Shown: positions 9,025 to 18,616 of the stretch, one piece after another
How positions within the stretch are numbered: the stretch's first letter is position 1
Layout of the letters: each line of letters opens with the position of its first letter
Assembly (NCBI GenBank): GCA_046351135.1
Contig: JAXLZA010000001.1
Span: 806,001 to 870,000 of the forward strand
Length of the DNA stretch: 64,000 bases
DNA from: UBA4427 sp046351135
GTDB taxonomy: Bacteria; Myxococcota_A; UBA9160; UBA4427
Direction: 5' to 3'
Notes under the pieces: model-generated
The model's database searches: none
Seen by the model: only the letters and a program-made list of their open reading frames with translations
What the model was told of the DNA's origin: nothing
Translations under genes and position numbers: made by a program

Positions 9025-9843
9025 ATGTCCTTCCGAATCGGCTCGGCCGGCATCTCCTACGCAGCGATCCGGTCGCTGCGGGACGCGGAGCGCGAGGTCG
9101 CCCGGTCGAGCGCGCGGCTCGCCTCGGGCAAGCGCATCAACAGTGCAGCCGACGATCCCGCAGGACTCGCCCTCGCCGACAAGTTCCGGGCCGAGGTGGC
9201 GAGCCTCTCGCGCGCCCAGCTCAACACGTCCGACGGCATCGGTCTCGCCCAGGTCGCCCAGAGCGGCCTCTCCGAGATCTCGTCGCTCCTGTCGGACGCC
9301 CGGGCGCTCGCCGTCCAGTCCTCGTCGGGAGCGCTCGTGGGCCAGACCCGCGCCCAGCTCAACACCCAGTTCCAGTCGATCATGGACGACATCGACGCGA
9401 TCGCCGCGAACACGAACTTCAATCAGTTCAATCCGCTCGGAAACGCGTCGCTGAAGGTCGATCTCGCCGTCGGGACCCAGGCGGGCGACACGATCACGGT
9501 CTCCGGCGTCGACGCCGGCACCTCGTCGATCGGCCTGGGGAGCACCGGCATCGCGACCTCCGGGACCGCCGGGACGGCGCTCGACACGATCGACGGTGCG
9601 ATCTCCAAGGTGAGCGCCATGGCCGCCCGCTTCGGCATCGCCGAGAACCGCCTCGAGGCCCGCTCGCGCCTGCTCGGCAACCAGATCGAGGCCCACAGCG
9701 CCGCCGAGTCCCGCATCCGCGACGCCGACTTCGCCACCGAGAGCGCGAACCTGACCCGCGCGCAGATCCTGCAGGAGTCCTCGATCGCGGTGCTCGGCCA
9801 GGCGAACGCGAACATGCGCATCGTCCTGCGGCTGCTCGACTAG
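9025..9843 (+). CDS. flagellin, short form
   Basis: Filament subunit of the bacterial flagellum. The 272-residue product has the canonical N-terminal D0/D1 coiled-coil region (LASGKRINSAADDPAGLALADKF, about 32-55) and the C-terminal D1/D0 region (ESRIRDADFATESANLTRAQIL, ending VLRLLD). Only a small middle of about 60-70 residues lies between, so the exposed D2/D3 domains are essentially absent. The start is the ATG after GAAAGGGGG. No other flagellar structural, chaperone or regulatory gene flanks it; the neighbours are a carboxylase and purL. The preceding 100 bp are locally AT-richer, as expected of a promoter, but I could not fit a sigma-28 or sigma-54 consensus. Confidence 0.93.
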   Translation: MSFRIGSAGISYAAIRSLRDAEREVARSSARLASGKRINSAADDPAGLALADKFRAEVASLSRAQLNTSDGIGLAQVAQSGLSEISSLLSDARALAVQSSSGALVGQTRAQLNTQFQSIMDDIDAIAANTNFNQFNPLGNASLKVDLAVGTQAGDTITVSGVDAGTSSIGLGSTGIATSGTAGTALDTIDGAISKVSAMAARFGIAENRLEARSRLLGNQIEAHSAAESRIRDADFATESANLTRAQILQESSIAVLGQANANMRIVLRLLD

Positions 9844-10134
9844 GTCGGCGCCGCGGGCCCAGCGGATCCGGCCCACCGCGACCCGCGCCCGCAACGCTCC
9901 GCCGGGCACCGCCAGGCGACGGCCGATGGCCGACGGCCGGGTCGCCGGAGCCGCCGGTCCGCCCTCGGCCCGGCGCACCGCGCGAGGGCGGAGCCCGGGC
10001 ACGGCGGGACCGTGCGGCCCCGTCTCTGGCCCTGCCGGGCGACAAGTCGTACCATGGCCGCCGTCCCGGATCCCCCGCGTCGCCTCCCCCGGCACGCGAC
10101 CTGACCGGACGGCTCCCGCCGTCCCGAGACTGCG

Positions 10135-13100
10135 ATGTTCTCCCTGCGCGGCGCGCCCGCCCATTCGGACGCTCGGCGAGCTCGACTCCTGCGAACGCTC
10201 CAAGAGCTCGTCCCCTCGCTGCGCGAGCTCACCAGCGAATTCGTCTACCTCTACCAGGCGGACCGCGCCCTCGAGCCCGGCGAGCTCGCCGTGCTGGCGG
10301 ATCTGCTCGAGTCCCCGAGCGGGGGCCGCGACGACGGGCAGCCGATCGGCTGCCTGGTCGTGCCCCGACTCGGGACGATCTCGCCCTGGTCCTCGAAGGC
10401 GACCGACGTGGTCCACGGCTCCGGTCTCGCGCCGGTGCGCCGGGTCGAGCGGGGGATCGCCTATCGCTTCGCGGTCGATGGCGGACGCCTGGCCGACGCC
10501 GAGCTCGCGCGGATCCTCCCGCAGATCCACGATCGCATGACCGAGAGCGTGCTCCCCGACGTCGCGTCGGCCGCCGCCCTCTTCGACCACACCCGGCCCG
10601 CGCCATTCCGGACGGTCGACGTCCTGGCCCGCCGCCACGAGGCGATCCGCGAGGCCGACCGCGCCCTCGGTCTCGCCCTCGCCCCCGACGAGATCGACTA
10701 CCTCGTCGACAGCTTCACGGCGCTGCGCCGCAACCCGACGGACGTCGAGCTCATGATGTTCGCCCAGGCGAACTCGGAGCACTGCCGCCACAAGATCTTC
10801 AACGCCGAGTGGATCATCGACGGACGGCCGCAGCCGCAATCGCTCTTCGCGATGATCCGGAACACGACGAAGCACGCCCCCGACGGCGTCCTCTCCGCCT
10901 ACTCCGACAACGCCGCCGTGATCGTCGGAAGCGAGGGTGGCCGCTTCCTCCCGGATCCCGAAACCGGACGTTATGCGCAGCTCGACGAGCCGACCCCGAT
11001 CCTGATCAAGGTCGAGACCCACAACCATCCGACCGCGATCGCCCCCTTCCCCGGCGCCGCCACCGGCTCCGGCGGCGAGATCCGAGACGAAGGAGCGACG
11101 GGCCGCGGCGGCAAGCCGAAGGCCGGCCTCACGGGCTTCAGCGTCTCGAACCTGCTGCTGCCCGACGCGCGCAAGCCCTGGGAGAGCGATCCCGGCAAGC
11201 CCGGCCGCATCCGCTCCGCCCTCGACATCATGCTCGACGGCCCCCTCGGCGGCGCCGCCTTCAACAACGAGTTCGGCCGCCCGAACCTCGCCGGCTACTT
11301 CCGGACCTACTGCCAGGAGGTCGACGGCGGGAGCGGCCGCGAGTTCCGCGGCTACCACAAGCCGATCATGCTCGCGGGCGGAATCGGTCAGGTCCGCCCG
11401 AACCACGTCGAGAAGCGCACGGCCCGCCCCGGCGACAAGGTCGTCGTCCTCGGCGGACCGGCCATGCTGATCGGCCTGGGCGGCGGCGCCGCCTCGTCGA
11501 TGGCGACCGGCCAGAGCCACGAAGATCTCGACTTCGCCTCGGTCCAGCGCGGGAATCCCGAGATCCAGCGCCGCTGTCAGGAGGTCATCGATCGCTGCGT
11601 CGCCCTCGGTGACGCGAATCCGATCCTCTCGATCCACGACGTCGGCGCGGGCGGGCTCTCGAACGCGATCCCCGAGATCCTCGACCAGAGCGAGCTCGGC
11701 GGCGTCGTCGACCTGCGCGCGATCCCGAACGACGAGCCGGGAATGAGCCCGCTCGAGATCTGGTGCAACGAAGCGCAGGAGCGCTACGTGCTCACGATCG
11801 GCGCCGCCGACGTGCAGCGATTCGCCGCGATCTGCGAGCGCGAGCGGTGTCCCTTCTCCGTCGTCGGCGAGGCCACGGCCGAGCGCATCCTGCGCGTGGT
11901 CGACGGGCTGCGGCCGGGGCGGAGCGCGGACGACGTGCCCGGCGAGCCGATCGACATGCCCCTCGAGGTCCTGCTGGGCAAGCCGCCGCGCATGCGCCGG
12001 GACGTGAAGCGCCGCCCCGTCCCGAAGGCGCCCTTCGACTTCGAGGCCCTCGATGCGGCGGAGGCCGCACGGCGGGTGCTCCAGCTGCCGACGGTGGGCG
12101 ACAAGACCTTCCTGATCTCGATCGGGGATCGGACGGTCACGGGCCTCGTCGCCCGCGATCAGTGCGTCGGCCCCTGGCAGGTCCCCGTCGCCGACGCGGC
12201 CATCACCCTCGCCGGCCATGTGACGACGACCGGCGAGGCGATGGCGATCGGCGAGCGCACGCCAGTCGCGCTCCTCGACGCCGCGGCGTCGGCGCGCATG
12301 GCCGTCGGCGAGGCGCTCACGAACCTCGCCTCCGCGCCGGTGCCCGGGCTCGGGAGCGTGCGGCTCTCGGCCAACTGGATGGCGCCGGCCGGCCATGCAG
12401 CCGAGGACGCCGCCCTCTACGACGCGGTCGAGGCCGTCGGGCTCGGGCTCTGTCCCGCGCTCGGCATCGCGATCCCCGTCGGCAAGGACTCGATGTCGAT
12501 GCGGACGGTCTGGCAGGAGCACGGCGAGGAGAAGAGCGTGACCGCGCCGATCTCCCTCATCGTGACCGCCGTCGCCCCCGTCGAGGACGTCCGCCTCGCG
12601 CGCACTCCCGAGCTGCGCCGGGAGTCGGACAGCGTGCTGCTGCTCGTCGATCTCGGCGGCGGGCGCAACCGCCTCGGGGCCTCCGCCCTCGCCCAGGTCC
12701 ACGGCGTCCTCGGCGCCGAGGCCCCCGACGTCGACGATCCGCAGCGCCTGCGCGCCTTCTTCACCGTCGTCCAGCGCCTGCTGCGCGAGGACCTCCTGCT
12801 CGCCTATCACGACCGCTCGGATGGCGGCCTCTTCGCCTGCCTCTGCGAGATGGCCTTCGCCGGCGGCACCGGCCTCGAGATCGACCTCGTGGACCTGCCG
12901 GGCAGGTCGATCGAGAAGCTCTTCAACGAGGAGCTCGGGGCGGTGATCCAGGTCCGCGGGCGGGAGCTCGAGCGCGTCCGGGCCGTCTTCGCCTCCGAGG
13001 GGCTCGCCGCTTCGCTCTTCGCGCTCGGGGGGCTCCGCGACGACGACCGCATCGCGATCCGCGACGGCCGCCGCGGCCTGCTCGACGCCGAACGCGGCGC

Positions 13101-14148
13101 GCTGCGGGGCGACTGGTCGGACACGACCTGGCGGATGCAGCGGCTGCGCGACGACCCGATCTGCGCCGACGAGGAGCAGGCGGCGCGCCGGGACGTCCGC
13201 GATCCGGGGCTCACCGCCGCGTTCGACTACACCCTCGAACCGACCCTCGAACCGACCCTCGAACCGACCCTCGAGCCGACCCTCGAGCCCCCTCTCGTCG
13301 CGCCCACCGCCGCGGCGGCGCCCCGCGCGCCCGTCGCCCACGTGCCGCGCCGTCGCCCCTCGATCGCGATCCTGCGCGAGCAGGGGGTGAACGGGCAGAT
13401 CGAGATGGCCGCCGCCTTCGACCGCGCGGGCTTCGACACCTACGACGTCCACATGAGCGACCTGCTCGGCGGGCGCCGATCGATCCTCGACCATCAGGGC
13501 TTCGTCGCCTGCGGCGGCTTCTCCTACGGCGACGTGCTCGGCGCGGGCGGTGGCTGGGCGAAGTCGATCCTCCACCGCGACGCCCTGCGCGAGGCGTTCA
13601 CGCGCTTCTTCGCGGATCCCGGGCGCTTCGCGCTCGGCGTCTGCAACGGCTGCCAGATGCTCTCGCACCTCGCGCCGCTGATCCCCGGCGCCGGCGACTG
13701 GCCGCGCTTCCTGCGCAACCGCTCGGAGCAGTTCGAGGCCCGCCTCGCCCTCGTGCGGATCGAGCCGAGCCCGTCGATCCTGTTCGCGGGCATGGAAGGC
13801 GCACGCCTCCCGATCGCCGTCGCCCACGGCGAGGGCCGCGTCGCCTTCCGGGACGCCGCCTCCCGAGCCCGCGCCGAGGCCGCGGGGCTCGTCGCGGCGC
13901 GCTTCGTCGACGGCACCGGCGCCGTCGCGAATCGCTATCCCGCGAACCCGAACGGCTCGCCCGACGGCATCACCGCGCTGACGAACGCCGACGGCCGCGT
14001 CACGATCCTGATGCCCCATCCCGAGCGGGTCGTCCGGACCGCCCAGCTCTCCTGGCATCCGCCGGAATGGGGCGACGAGAGCCCCTGGATCCGTTTCTTC
14101 CGCAACGGCCGCGCCTGGCTGTCGCGCCTCGAGCGAGGAGACGCATGA
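10135..14148 (+). CDS. purL: phosphoribosylformylglycinamidine synthase, single-chain
   Basis: Fourth step of de novo purine synthesis: FGAR + ATP + glutamine to FGAM. The 1337-residue product is the long E. coli-type enzyme. It has an N-terminal PurS-like domain, two AIR-synthase-type halves (FAQANSEHCRHKIFN; KVETHNHPTAIAPFPGAATGSGGEIRDEGATGRG in part; SIHDVGAGGLSNA) and a C-terminal class I glutamine amidotransferase with nucleophile Cys1170 in GVCNGCQM and His1295/Glu1297 in PHPE. A five-copy TLEP repeat lies just before the amidotransferase domain at about residues 1033-1052. The stop overlaps the purB start by 4 bp (ATGA), so the two genes form a purine operon. Confidence 0.97.
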   Translation: MFSLRGAPAHSDARRARLLRTLQELVPSLRELTSEFVYLYQADRALEPGELAVLADLLESPSGGRDDGQPIGCLVVPRLGTISPWSSKATDVVHGSGLAPVRRVERGIAYRFAVDGGRLADAELARILPQIHDRMTESVLPDVASAAALFDHTRPAPFRTVDVLARRHEAIREADRALGLALAPDEIDYLVDSFTALRRNPTDVELMMFAQANSEHCRHKIFNAEWIIDGRPQPQSLFAMIRNTTKHAPDGVLSAYSDNAAVIVGSEGGRFLPDPETGRYAQLDEPTPILIKVETHNHPTAIAPFPGAATGSGGEIRDEGATGRGGKPKAGLTGFSVSNLLLPDARKPWESDPGKPGRIRSALDIMLDGPLGGAAFNNEFGRPNLAGYFRTYCQEVDGGSGREFRGYHKPIMLAGGIGQVRPNHVEKRTARPGDKVVVLGGPAMLIGLGGGAASSMATGQSHEDLDFASVQRGNPEIQRRCQEVIDRCVALGDANPILSIHDVGAGGLSNAIPEILDQSELGGVVDLRAIPNDEPGMSPLEIWCNEAQERYVLTIGAADVQRFAAICERERCPFSVVGEATAERILRVVDGLRPGRSADDVPGEPIDMPLEVLLGKPPRMRRDVKRRPVPKAPFDFEALDAAEAARRVLQLPTVGDKTFLISIGDRTVTGLVARDQCVGPWQVPVADAAITLAGHVTTTGEAMAIGERTPVALLDAAASARMAVGEALTNLASAPVPGLGSVRLSANWMAPAGHAAEDAALYDAVEAVGLGLCPALGIAIPVGKDSMSMRTVWQEHGEEKSVTAPISLIVTAVAPVEDVRLARTPELRRESDSVLLLVDLGGGRNRLGASALAQVHGVLGAEAPDVDDPQRLRAFFTVVQRLLREDLLLAYHDRSDGGLFACLCEMAFAGGTGLEIDLVDLPGRSIEKLFNEELGAVIQVRGRELERVRAVFASEGLAASLFALGGLRDDDRIAIRDGRRGLLDAERGALRGDWSDTTWRMQRLRDDPICADEEQAARRDVRDPGLTAAFDYTLEPTLEPTLEPTLEPTLEPPLVAPTAAAAPRAPVAHVPRRRPSIAILREQGVNGQIEMAAAFDRAGFDTYDVHMSDLLGGRRSILDHQGFVACGGFSYGDVLGAGGGWAKSILHRDALREAFTRFFADPGRFALGVCNGCQMLSHLAPLIPGAGDWPRFLRNRSEQFEARLALVRIEPSPSILFAGMEGARLPIAVAHGEGRVAFRDAASRARAEAAGLVAARFVDGTGAVANRYPANPNGSPDGITALTNADGRVTILMPHPERVVRTAQLSWHPPEWGDESPWIRFFRNGRAWLSRLERGDA
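13231..13290 (+). repeat. five tandem 12-bp repeats inside purL
   Basis: Five head-to-tail copies of a 12-base unit (ACCCTCGAACCG and close variants) encode TLEP five times. The first three copies are identical, and copies four and five differ by one or two bases. The repeat is in frame and falls in the interdomain linker ahead of the glutaminase domain, so copy-number changes would alter linker length in four-residue steps without breaking the protein. Confidence 0.95.
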
Positions 14149-15535
14149 CGACCGAGTCCGAAGCCGCCCGGCTGCTCGCGATCTCGCCCCTCGACGGGCG
14201 TTATGCGGACAAGCTCGGGGATCTGCGCCCCTTCGCGAGCGAGTACGGCCTGATCCGCCTGCGCGTCCTGGTCGAGCTGCGCTGGTTCGCGGCCCTCGCC
14301 GCGAACCCCTCGATCCCCGAGGTCCCGGCGCCTCGCCGGAGGCGCGCGCGCGGCTCGAGGCCCTCGAGCGCGACTTCTCCCCCGCCGACGCGGCGGCGAT
14401 CCGCGCGATCGAGGCGCGCACCAACCACGACGTCAAGGCCGTCGAGTACTGGCTGAAGGATCGCTTCGCCCCGCATCCCGAGCTCGCCGCCCGCAGCGAG
14501 TTCATCCACTTCGCCTGCACCTCCGAAGACATCAACAATCTCGCCTACGCCCTGATGCTGGCCGAGATCCGCGAGCAGCTGCTGCTCCCCGAGATGGACC
14601 GCCTGATCGCCGAGCTCCGGCGCTGGGCGGGCCAGTACGCCGACACCGCGATGCTCTCCCGCACGCACGGCCAGCCCGCGACGCCGACGACCCTCGGCAA
14701 GGAGCTCGCGAACGTGGGCCAGCGCCTGCTGATCGAGCGGCGCGCGCTCGCCGACGTCGAGATCCGCGCCAAGGCGAACGGTGCGGTCGGCAACTTCGCG
14801 GCCCACCTCGCCGCCTACCCCGAGGTCGACTGGGAGGCCCACGCGCGCGCCTTCGTCGAGTCCCTCGGCCTCGCCTGGAATCCGCTCACGACCCAGATCG
14901 AGCCCCACGACTGGATCGCCACCTACGGCCACGCGCTCGTGCGCTTCGACACGGTGCTGCTCGACTTCGTGCGCGACGTCTGGGGCTACGTCTCGATCGG
15001 CTACTTCCGCCAGCGCACCGTCGCCGGCGAGGTCGGCTCCTCGACCATGCCCCACAAGGTCAACCCGATCGACTTCGAGAACGCCGAGGGCAACCTCGGC
15101 GTCGCCAACGCCCTGCTCGGCCATCTCGCGGAGAAGCTCCCGGTCTCGCGCTGGCAGCGGGACCTCTCGGACTCGACGGTCCTGCGCACCCTCGGCTCCG
15201 CCCTGGGCCATGCCCTGCTCGCCTTCCGCGCGACCCGGCGCGGCCTCGGCAAGCTCGCGGTCGACGGCGAGCGGCTCGCGGGGGACCTCGCCGCGAATCC
15301 GGCGGTCCTCGCCGAGGCGGTGCAGACGGTGATGCGGCGGTTCGGGATCCCCGAGCCGTACGAGAAGCTCAAGGCGGCGACCCGCGGCCAGGAGATCGGC
15401 CTCGAGGACCTGCGCCGCCTCGTCGCCGACCTCGAGCTGCCGGGCCCCCAGAAGGCGGCCCTGCTCGCCCTCACGCCCGACCGCTACCTCGGCCTCGCCG
15501 CCCGGCAGGCCCGGCGCTTCGCCGAGGGCGGGTAG
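14145..15535 (+). pseudogene. purB: adenylosuccinate lyase, interrupted by a one-base frameshift
   Basis: PurB catalyses two purine-pathway steps (SAICAR to AICAR and adenylosuccinate to AMP). The first about 62 residues (LAISPLDGRYADKLG ... IPEVPA) read in one frame from the ATG that overlaps the purL stop. The remainder, from SPEARARLEALERDF through NHDVKAVEYWLKDRF, FIHFACTSEDINNLAYA, RTHGQPATPTT, the lyase signature SSTMPHKVNPIDFEN and the C-terminus, reads in another. The switch falls at about 14328-14335. Restoring one base (for example a third C in GCGCCTCG at 14328-14335) would give one continuous E. coli-type protein of about 463 residues. Both parts look fully conserved. A sequencing or assembly indel is therefore at least as likely as real gene loss. 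Confidence 0.85.
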
Positions 15536-15561
15536 GCCGCCGGCCAGGGCGACCCAGGGGT

Positions 15562-15586
15562 GGAGCGATACGGTGCGTCTCGTTAT
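15562..15586. promoter_or_regulatory. putative TetR operator, site A (ipdA promoter)
   Basis: Matches the 25-bp element shared with three other sites in this window. The inner left half CGATAC, a 5-base spacer ending in C and the right half GTCTCGTTAT agree well; the outer four bases of the left half are degenerate. It lies about 185 bp upstream of the ipdA start. Inference: it binds the TetR protein encoded at about 34 kb. Confidence 0.5.
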
Positions 15587-15770
15587 GATGGGCGGCCTGC
15601 CGGGCCGGTCGACGGCTCGAGCGATCCGCCGGGACGGCCGGCGCGGTCCGGCCGCGCCCGAACCGTCGAATTCGCCAGTGGATTTCGAGCCAGGATCATC
15701 GCGACGGCCCGGGCGGGCGCGGTCGGCAGAGCCGGCCGGCCCCGCGCAGTAGCCGAGCATTGGAGCGGAC

Positions 15771-16619
15771 ATGGACAAGCGGACGACGGAGCGGGAGGCG
15801 GTCTCGGAGCTCCGTGACGGGATGACGATCGGGATCGGCGGCTGGGGCTCCCGGCGCAAGCCGATGTCGATCGTGCGGGAGATCCTGCGCTCCCCGGTGA
15901 AGGACCTGACCGTCGTGACCTACGGCGGGCCCGACGTCGGCCTGCTCTGCAACGCCGGCAAGATCAAGCGCCTCGTCTACGGCTTCGTCTCCCTCGACTC
16001 GATCCCGCTCGAGCCGCATTTCCGCAAGGCGCGCCAGGCGGGGTCGATCCAGGCGGCGGAGCTCGACGAGGGCATGCTGCAGTGGGGCCTGCTCGCGGCC
16101 TCGCATCGCCTGCCCTTCCTCCCGACCCGTGCGGGCCTCGGCTCCGACGTGCTCGCGATCAACCCGGACATCAAGACGGTCCGCTCGCCGTACGGCGACG
16201 GCGAAGAGCTCGTCGCGATGCCGGCCCTCGAGCTCGACGTCGCCTTCATCCACATGAACCGCGGCGACGTGCGCGGCAACGGCCAGTACCTCGGCCCCGA
16301 CCCGTACTTCGACGACATGTTCTGCCGCGCCGCGAAGCGCCGCTTCATGAGCGTCGAGAAGATCGTCGAGACGGGCGACATGGCGAAGGAAGGCCCGCTC
16401 CAGACCCGCATCATCAACCGCACGATGGTCGACGGCGTGATCGAGGCGCCCGGGGGCGCCCACTTCACCGAGTGTCCCCCCGACTACGGCCGCGACGAGG
16501 CCTTCCAGAACGCCTACGCGGCGACGGCGAAGGATCCGGCGGCCTGGCTCGAGTTCAAGAAGACCTACCTCGACCTCGAGAACGAGGCCGAGTACCAGAA
16601 GGCGGTGCGCAAGCGATGA
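15771..16619 (+). CDS. ipdA: COCHEA-CoA hydrolase, alpha subunit (IpdA-like)
   Basis: Belongs to the class I CoA-transferase fold but, in the characterised mycobacterial IpdAB, acts as a ring-C-opening hydrolase in steroid degradation. The 282-residue length matches IpdA. Visible features are the GIGGWGSRRKP loop near residues 21-31 and the ELDEGMLQWGL segment (97-107), which carries acidic residues where IpdA has its essential glutamate. It is the first gene of the long operon, and its stop overlaps the ipdB start (ATGA). The downstream genes (ipdB, ipdC-like, echA20-like) reproduce the KstR2-regulon neighbourhood and support this over a generic 3-oxoacid CoA-transferase. Confidence 0.85.
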   Translation: MDKRTTEREAVSELRDGMTIGIGGWGSRRKPMSIVREILRSPVKDLTVVTYGGPDVGLLCNAGKIKRLVYGFVSLDSIPLEPHFRKARQAGSIQAAELDEGMLQWGLLAASHRLPFLPTRAGLGSDVLAINPDIKTVRSPYGDGEELVAMPALELDVAFIHMNRGDVRGNGQYLGPDPYFDDMFCRAAKRRFMSVEKIVETGDMAKEGPLQTRIINRTMVDGVIEAPGGAHFTECPPDYGRDEAFQNAYAATAKDPAAWLEFKKTYLDLENEAEYQKAVRKR

Positions 16620-17440
16620 CGCAAACGACTCAGTCCGGCGGCGGGGCGACGCGCGGCGAGATCTGCGCCGTGGCGGCGGCCGAGGCCTTCCGCGGCAACG
16701 GCGAGATCCTGGCTTCCTGCTTCGGTACGGCCCCGGCCGTGGGCGCGCGGCTCGCGAAGCTGACCTTCGAGCCCGACCTGCTCATGACCGACGGCGTCTG
16801 CACCGTCGTCGACAATCCGGCGCCCGTCTCCGGGCCGGCCCAGCCCCCGGTCGTCGAGGCCTGGCTCCCGTTCCGCACGATCTTCGACCACCTCTGGAAC
16901 GGCAACCGCCACGTCATCATGGCCGCGAGCCAGATCGACCGCTTCGGCAACCACAACTTCGCCTGCATCGGGCCCCACGCGAAGCCGACCGCCCAGCTGC
17001 TCGGCATGCGCGGCGCCCCGGGCAACTCGATCTCCCACACGACGAGCTACTGGGTCGCGGCCCAGACGAAGAGCGTCTTCGTCGACAAGGTCGACATCGT
17101 GTCGGGCGTCGGATACGACCGCGCTGCGAAGCTCGGAAAGGCCTCGACCCGGGGCCACGACGTGCGCTTCGTGATCTCGAACCTCGCCGTCTACGACTTC
17201 CAGACCCCGGACCACCGCATGCGCCTGCGCTCCGTCCATCCCGGCGTGACGGTCGACGAGGTCGTGGCGAACACCGGCTTCGAGCTCGTCATCGAGGGCA
17301 AGGTGCCGACCACGCGCCTGCCCACCGACGAGGAGCTCCGGCTGATCCGCGAGAAGATCGATCCCAAGGGCTTCGTCAACAAGGAAGTCGCCGACCCGGC
17401 GGCCCAGGCCGCGGCCCAAACGGCGGCCAAGCCGGCCTAG
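16616..17440 (+). CDS. ipdB: COCHEA-CoA hydrolase, beta subunit (IpdB-like)
   Basis: Second subunit of the IpdAB heterotetramer. The 274-residue product has the CoA-transferase beta fold (EILASCFGTAPAVGARLAKL near the N-terminus, SQIDRFGNHNFACIGP at about 102-117, MRGAPGNSISHTTSYW). The position normally holding the catalytic glutamate of true CoA transferases is not evident as the usual SENG motif, which fits a hydrolase rather than a transferase. It is translationally coupled to ipdA by a 4-bp overlap. The Ala/Gln-rich C-terminal tail (about 15 residues) looks dispensable. Confidence 0.85.
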   Translation: MTQTTQSGGGATRGEICAVAAAEAFRGNGEILASCFGTAPAVGARLAKLTFEPDLLMTDGVCTVVDNPAPVSGPAQPPVVEAWLPFRTIFDHLWNGNRHVIMAASQIDRFGNHNFACIGPHAKPTAQLLGMRGAPGNSISHTTSYWVAAQTKSVFVDKVDIVSGVGYDRAAKLGKASTRGHDVRFVISNLAVYDFQTPDHRMRLRSVHPGVTVDEVVANTGFELVIEGKVPTTRLPTDEELRLIREKIDPKGFVNKEVADPAAQAAAQTAAKPA

Positions 17441-17494
17441 CCTCGGGGCCGGCCTGGCCTCGGGCGCGGCGCATCGATCGGAGCAGAACCCCCC

Positions 17495-18550
17495 TTGTCC
17501 CATCCGCTGAAGACGCGCGTGACCGAGCTGCTGGGCTGCGACTGGCCGATCCTCCAGACGGGGATGGGCTGGGTCGCCACGCCCTCCCTCGTGGCGGGCG
17601 CCTGCAACGCCGGGGCCTTCGGGTTCCTCGCCGCCGCCACGATCCCGCCCGACCAGGTCGCGCTGGCGATCCAGGACGTGAAGAAGCGGACCAGCCGCCC
17701 CTTCGGCGTCAACTTCCTGATGGACGCCCCCGGCGCCGACGTGATCACCGAGGCGATCCTGCGTGAGGGCGTGCGCGCCGCGGGCTACAACCGCGCCCCG
17801 AACGCCGCGCTGATCCAGAAGCTGAAGGCCGGCGGCGTCGTCTGCGTCCCGACCTGCGGTGCGGTCAAGCACGCGGTGAAGGCCGAGCAGCTCGGTGCGG
17901 ACATCATCGTCGTCCAGGGCGGCGAAGGCGGCGGCCACACGGGCTCGGTCCCGACGACGCTGCTCGCCGCCGCGTCGGCGGATGCCGTGAAGGTCCCCGT
18001 CGTCGCCGCGGGCGGCTTCAAGGACGGCCGCGGCCTCGTCGCGGCGCTGGCCTTCGGCGCCCAGGGCGTCGCCATGGGGACGCGCTTCCTGATGACGAAG
18101 GAGAGCCCCGTCCCCGACGTCACCCTCGCCCGCTACCTCGAGGCCGAGGTCTCCGACATCGTCGTCTCGGACGCCCTCGACGGCCTGCCCCAGCGCATGA
18201 TCCACAACGCCCTGTCCCGCCGGCTCGAACGCGCGAGCGCCCTCGAGAAGCTCGTGATGGCGATCCAGAACGCCCTCGCCCTGCGGCGCGAGACCGGCGC
18301 CTCGATCCCCGACCTGCTCCGCAGCGCGCTGGCGATGCGACGCAACCAGAAGCTCAGCAACGCCCAGATGATCCTCGCCGCCAACGCGCCGATCCTGGCG
18401 CGCATCGCCATGAACGACGGTGATCCCGACCGCGGCTACCTGCCCTCGGGCTCGGTCGCGGGGGTGATCGACGATCGGCCGAGCTGCGAAGAGCTCGTCC
18501 GGCGCATCGTGAGCGAGGCCGAAGCGACGCTCGCGCGGCTCTGCCGCTAG
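17495..18550 (+). CDS. ipdC: IpdC-like flavin oxidoreductase (nitronate monooxygenase fold)
   Basis: A 351-residue TIM-barrel flavoprotein of the 2-nitropropane dioxygenase/NMO superfamily. Visible motifs are PILQTGMGWVATPSLVAGACNAGAFGFL (split here: ILQTGMGW then AGACNAGAFGFL), VQGGEGGGHTG (about 143-153) and PVVAAGGFKDGRGLVAALAFGA, the last two forming the FMN phosphate site. In M. tuberculosis the gene next to ipdAB encodes IpdC, an oxidoreductase needed to introduce the ring double bond before IpdAB acts. Synteny is the main reason for this name. The start is a TTG at 17495; the next in-frame ATG would delete the conserved first strand. Confidence 0.82.
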   Translation: MSHPLKTRVTELLGCDWPILQTGMGWVATPSLVAGACNAGAFGFLAAATIPPDQVALAIQDVKKRTSRPFGVNFLMDAPGADVITEAILREGVRAAGYNRAPNAALIQKLKAGGVVCVPTCGAVKHAVKAEQLGADIIVVQGGEGGGHTGSVPTTLLAAASADAVKVPVVAAGGFKDGRGLVAALAFGAQGVAMGTRFLMTKESPVPDVTLARYLEAEVSDIVVSDALDGLPQRMIHNALSRRLERASALEKLVMAIQNALALRRETGASIPDLLRSALAMRRNQKLSNAQMILAANAPILARIAMNDGDPDRGYLPSGSVAGVIDDRPSCEELVRRIVSEAEATLARLCR

Positions 18551-18616
18551 GCGCGCGAAGAACGAACGAATGCGCCCGGGCCGACGCGATCGGCCGGTGT
18601 CGCGAGGAGTGATCGG

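Noticed and set aside
4241..14538. Very long minus-strand open frames opposite the carboxylase, flagellin and purL-purB genes
   Set aside because: They span several unrelated genes, show no domain, and follow from third-position GC bias. The sense-strand genes carry clear catalytic motifs.
15771..17440. Annotation of ipdA/ipdB as a glutaconate or 3-oxoacid CoA-transferase
   Set aside because: No SENG-type catalytic glutamate motif in the beta subunit, and the neighbours reproduce the HIP pathway.
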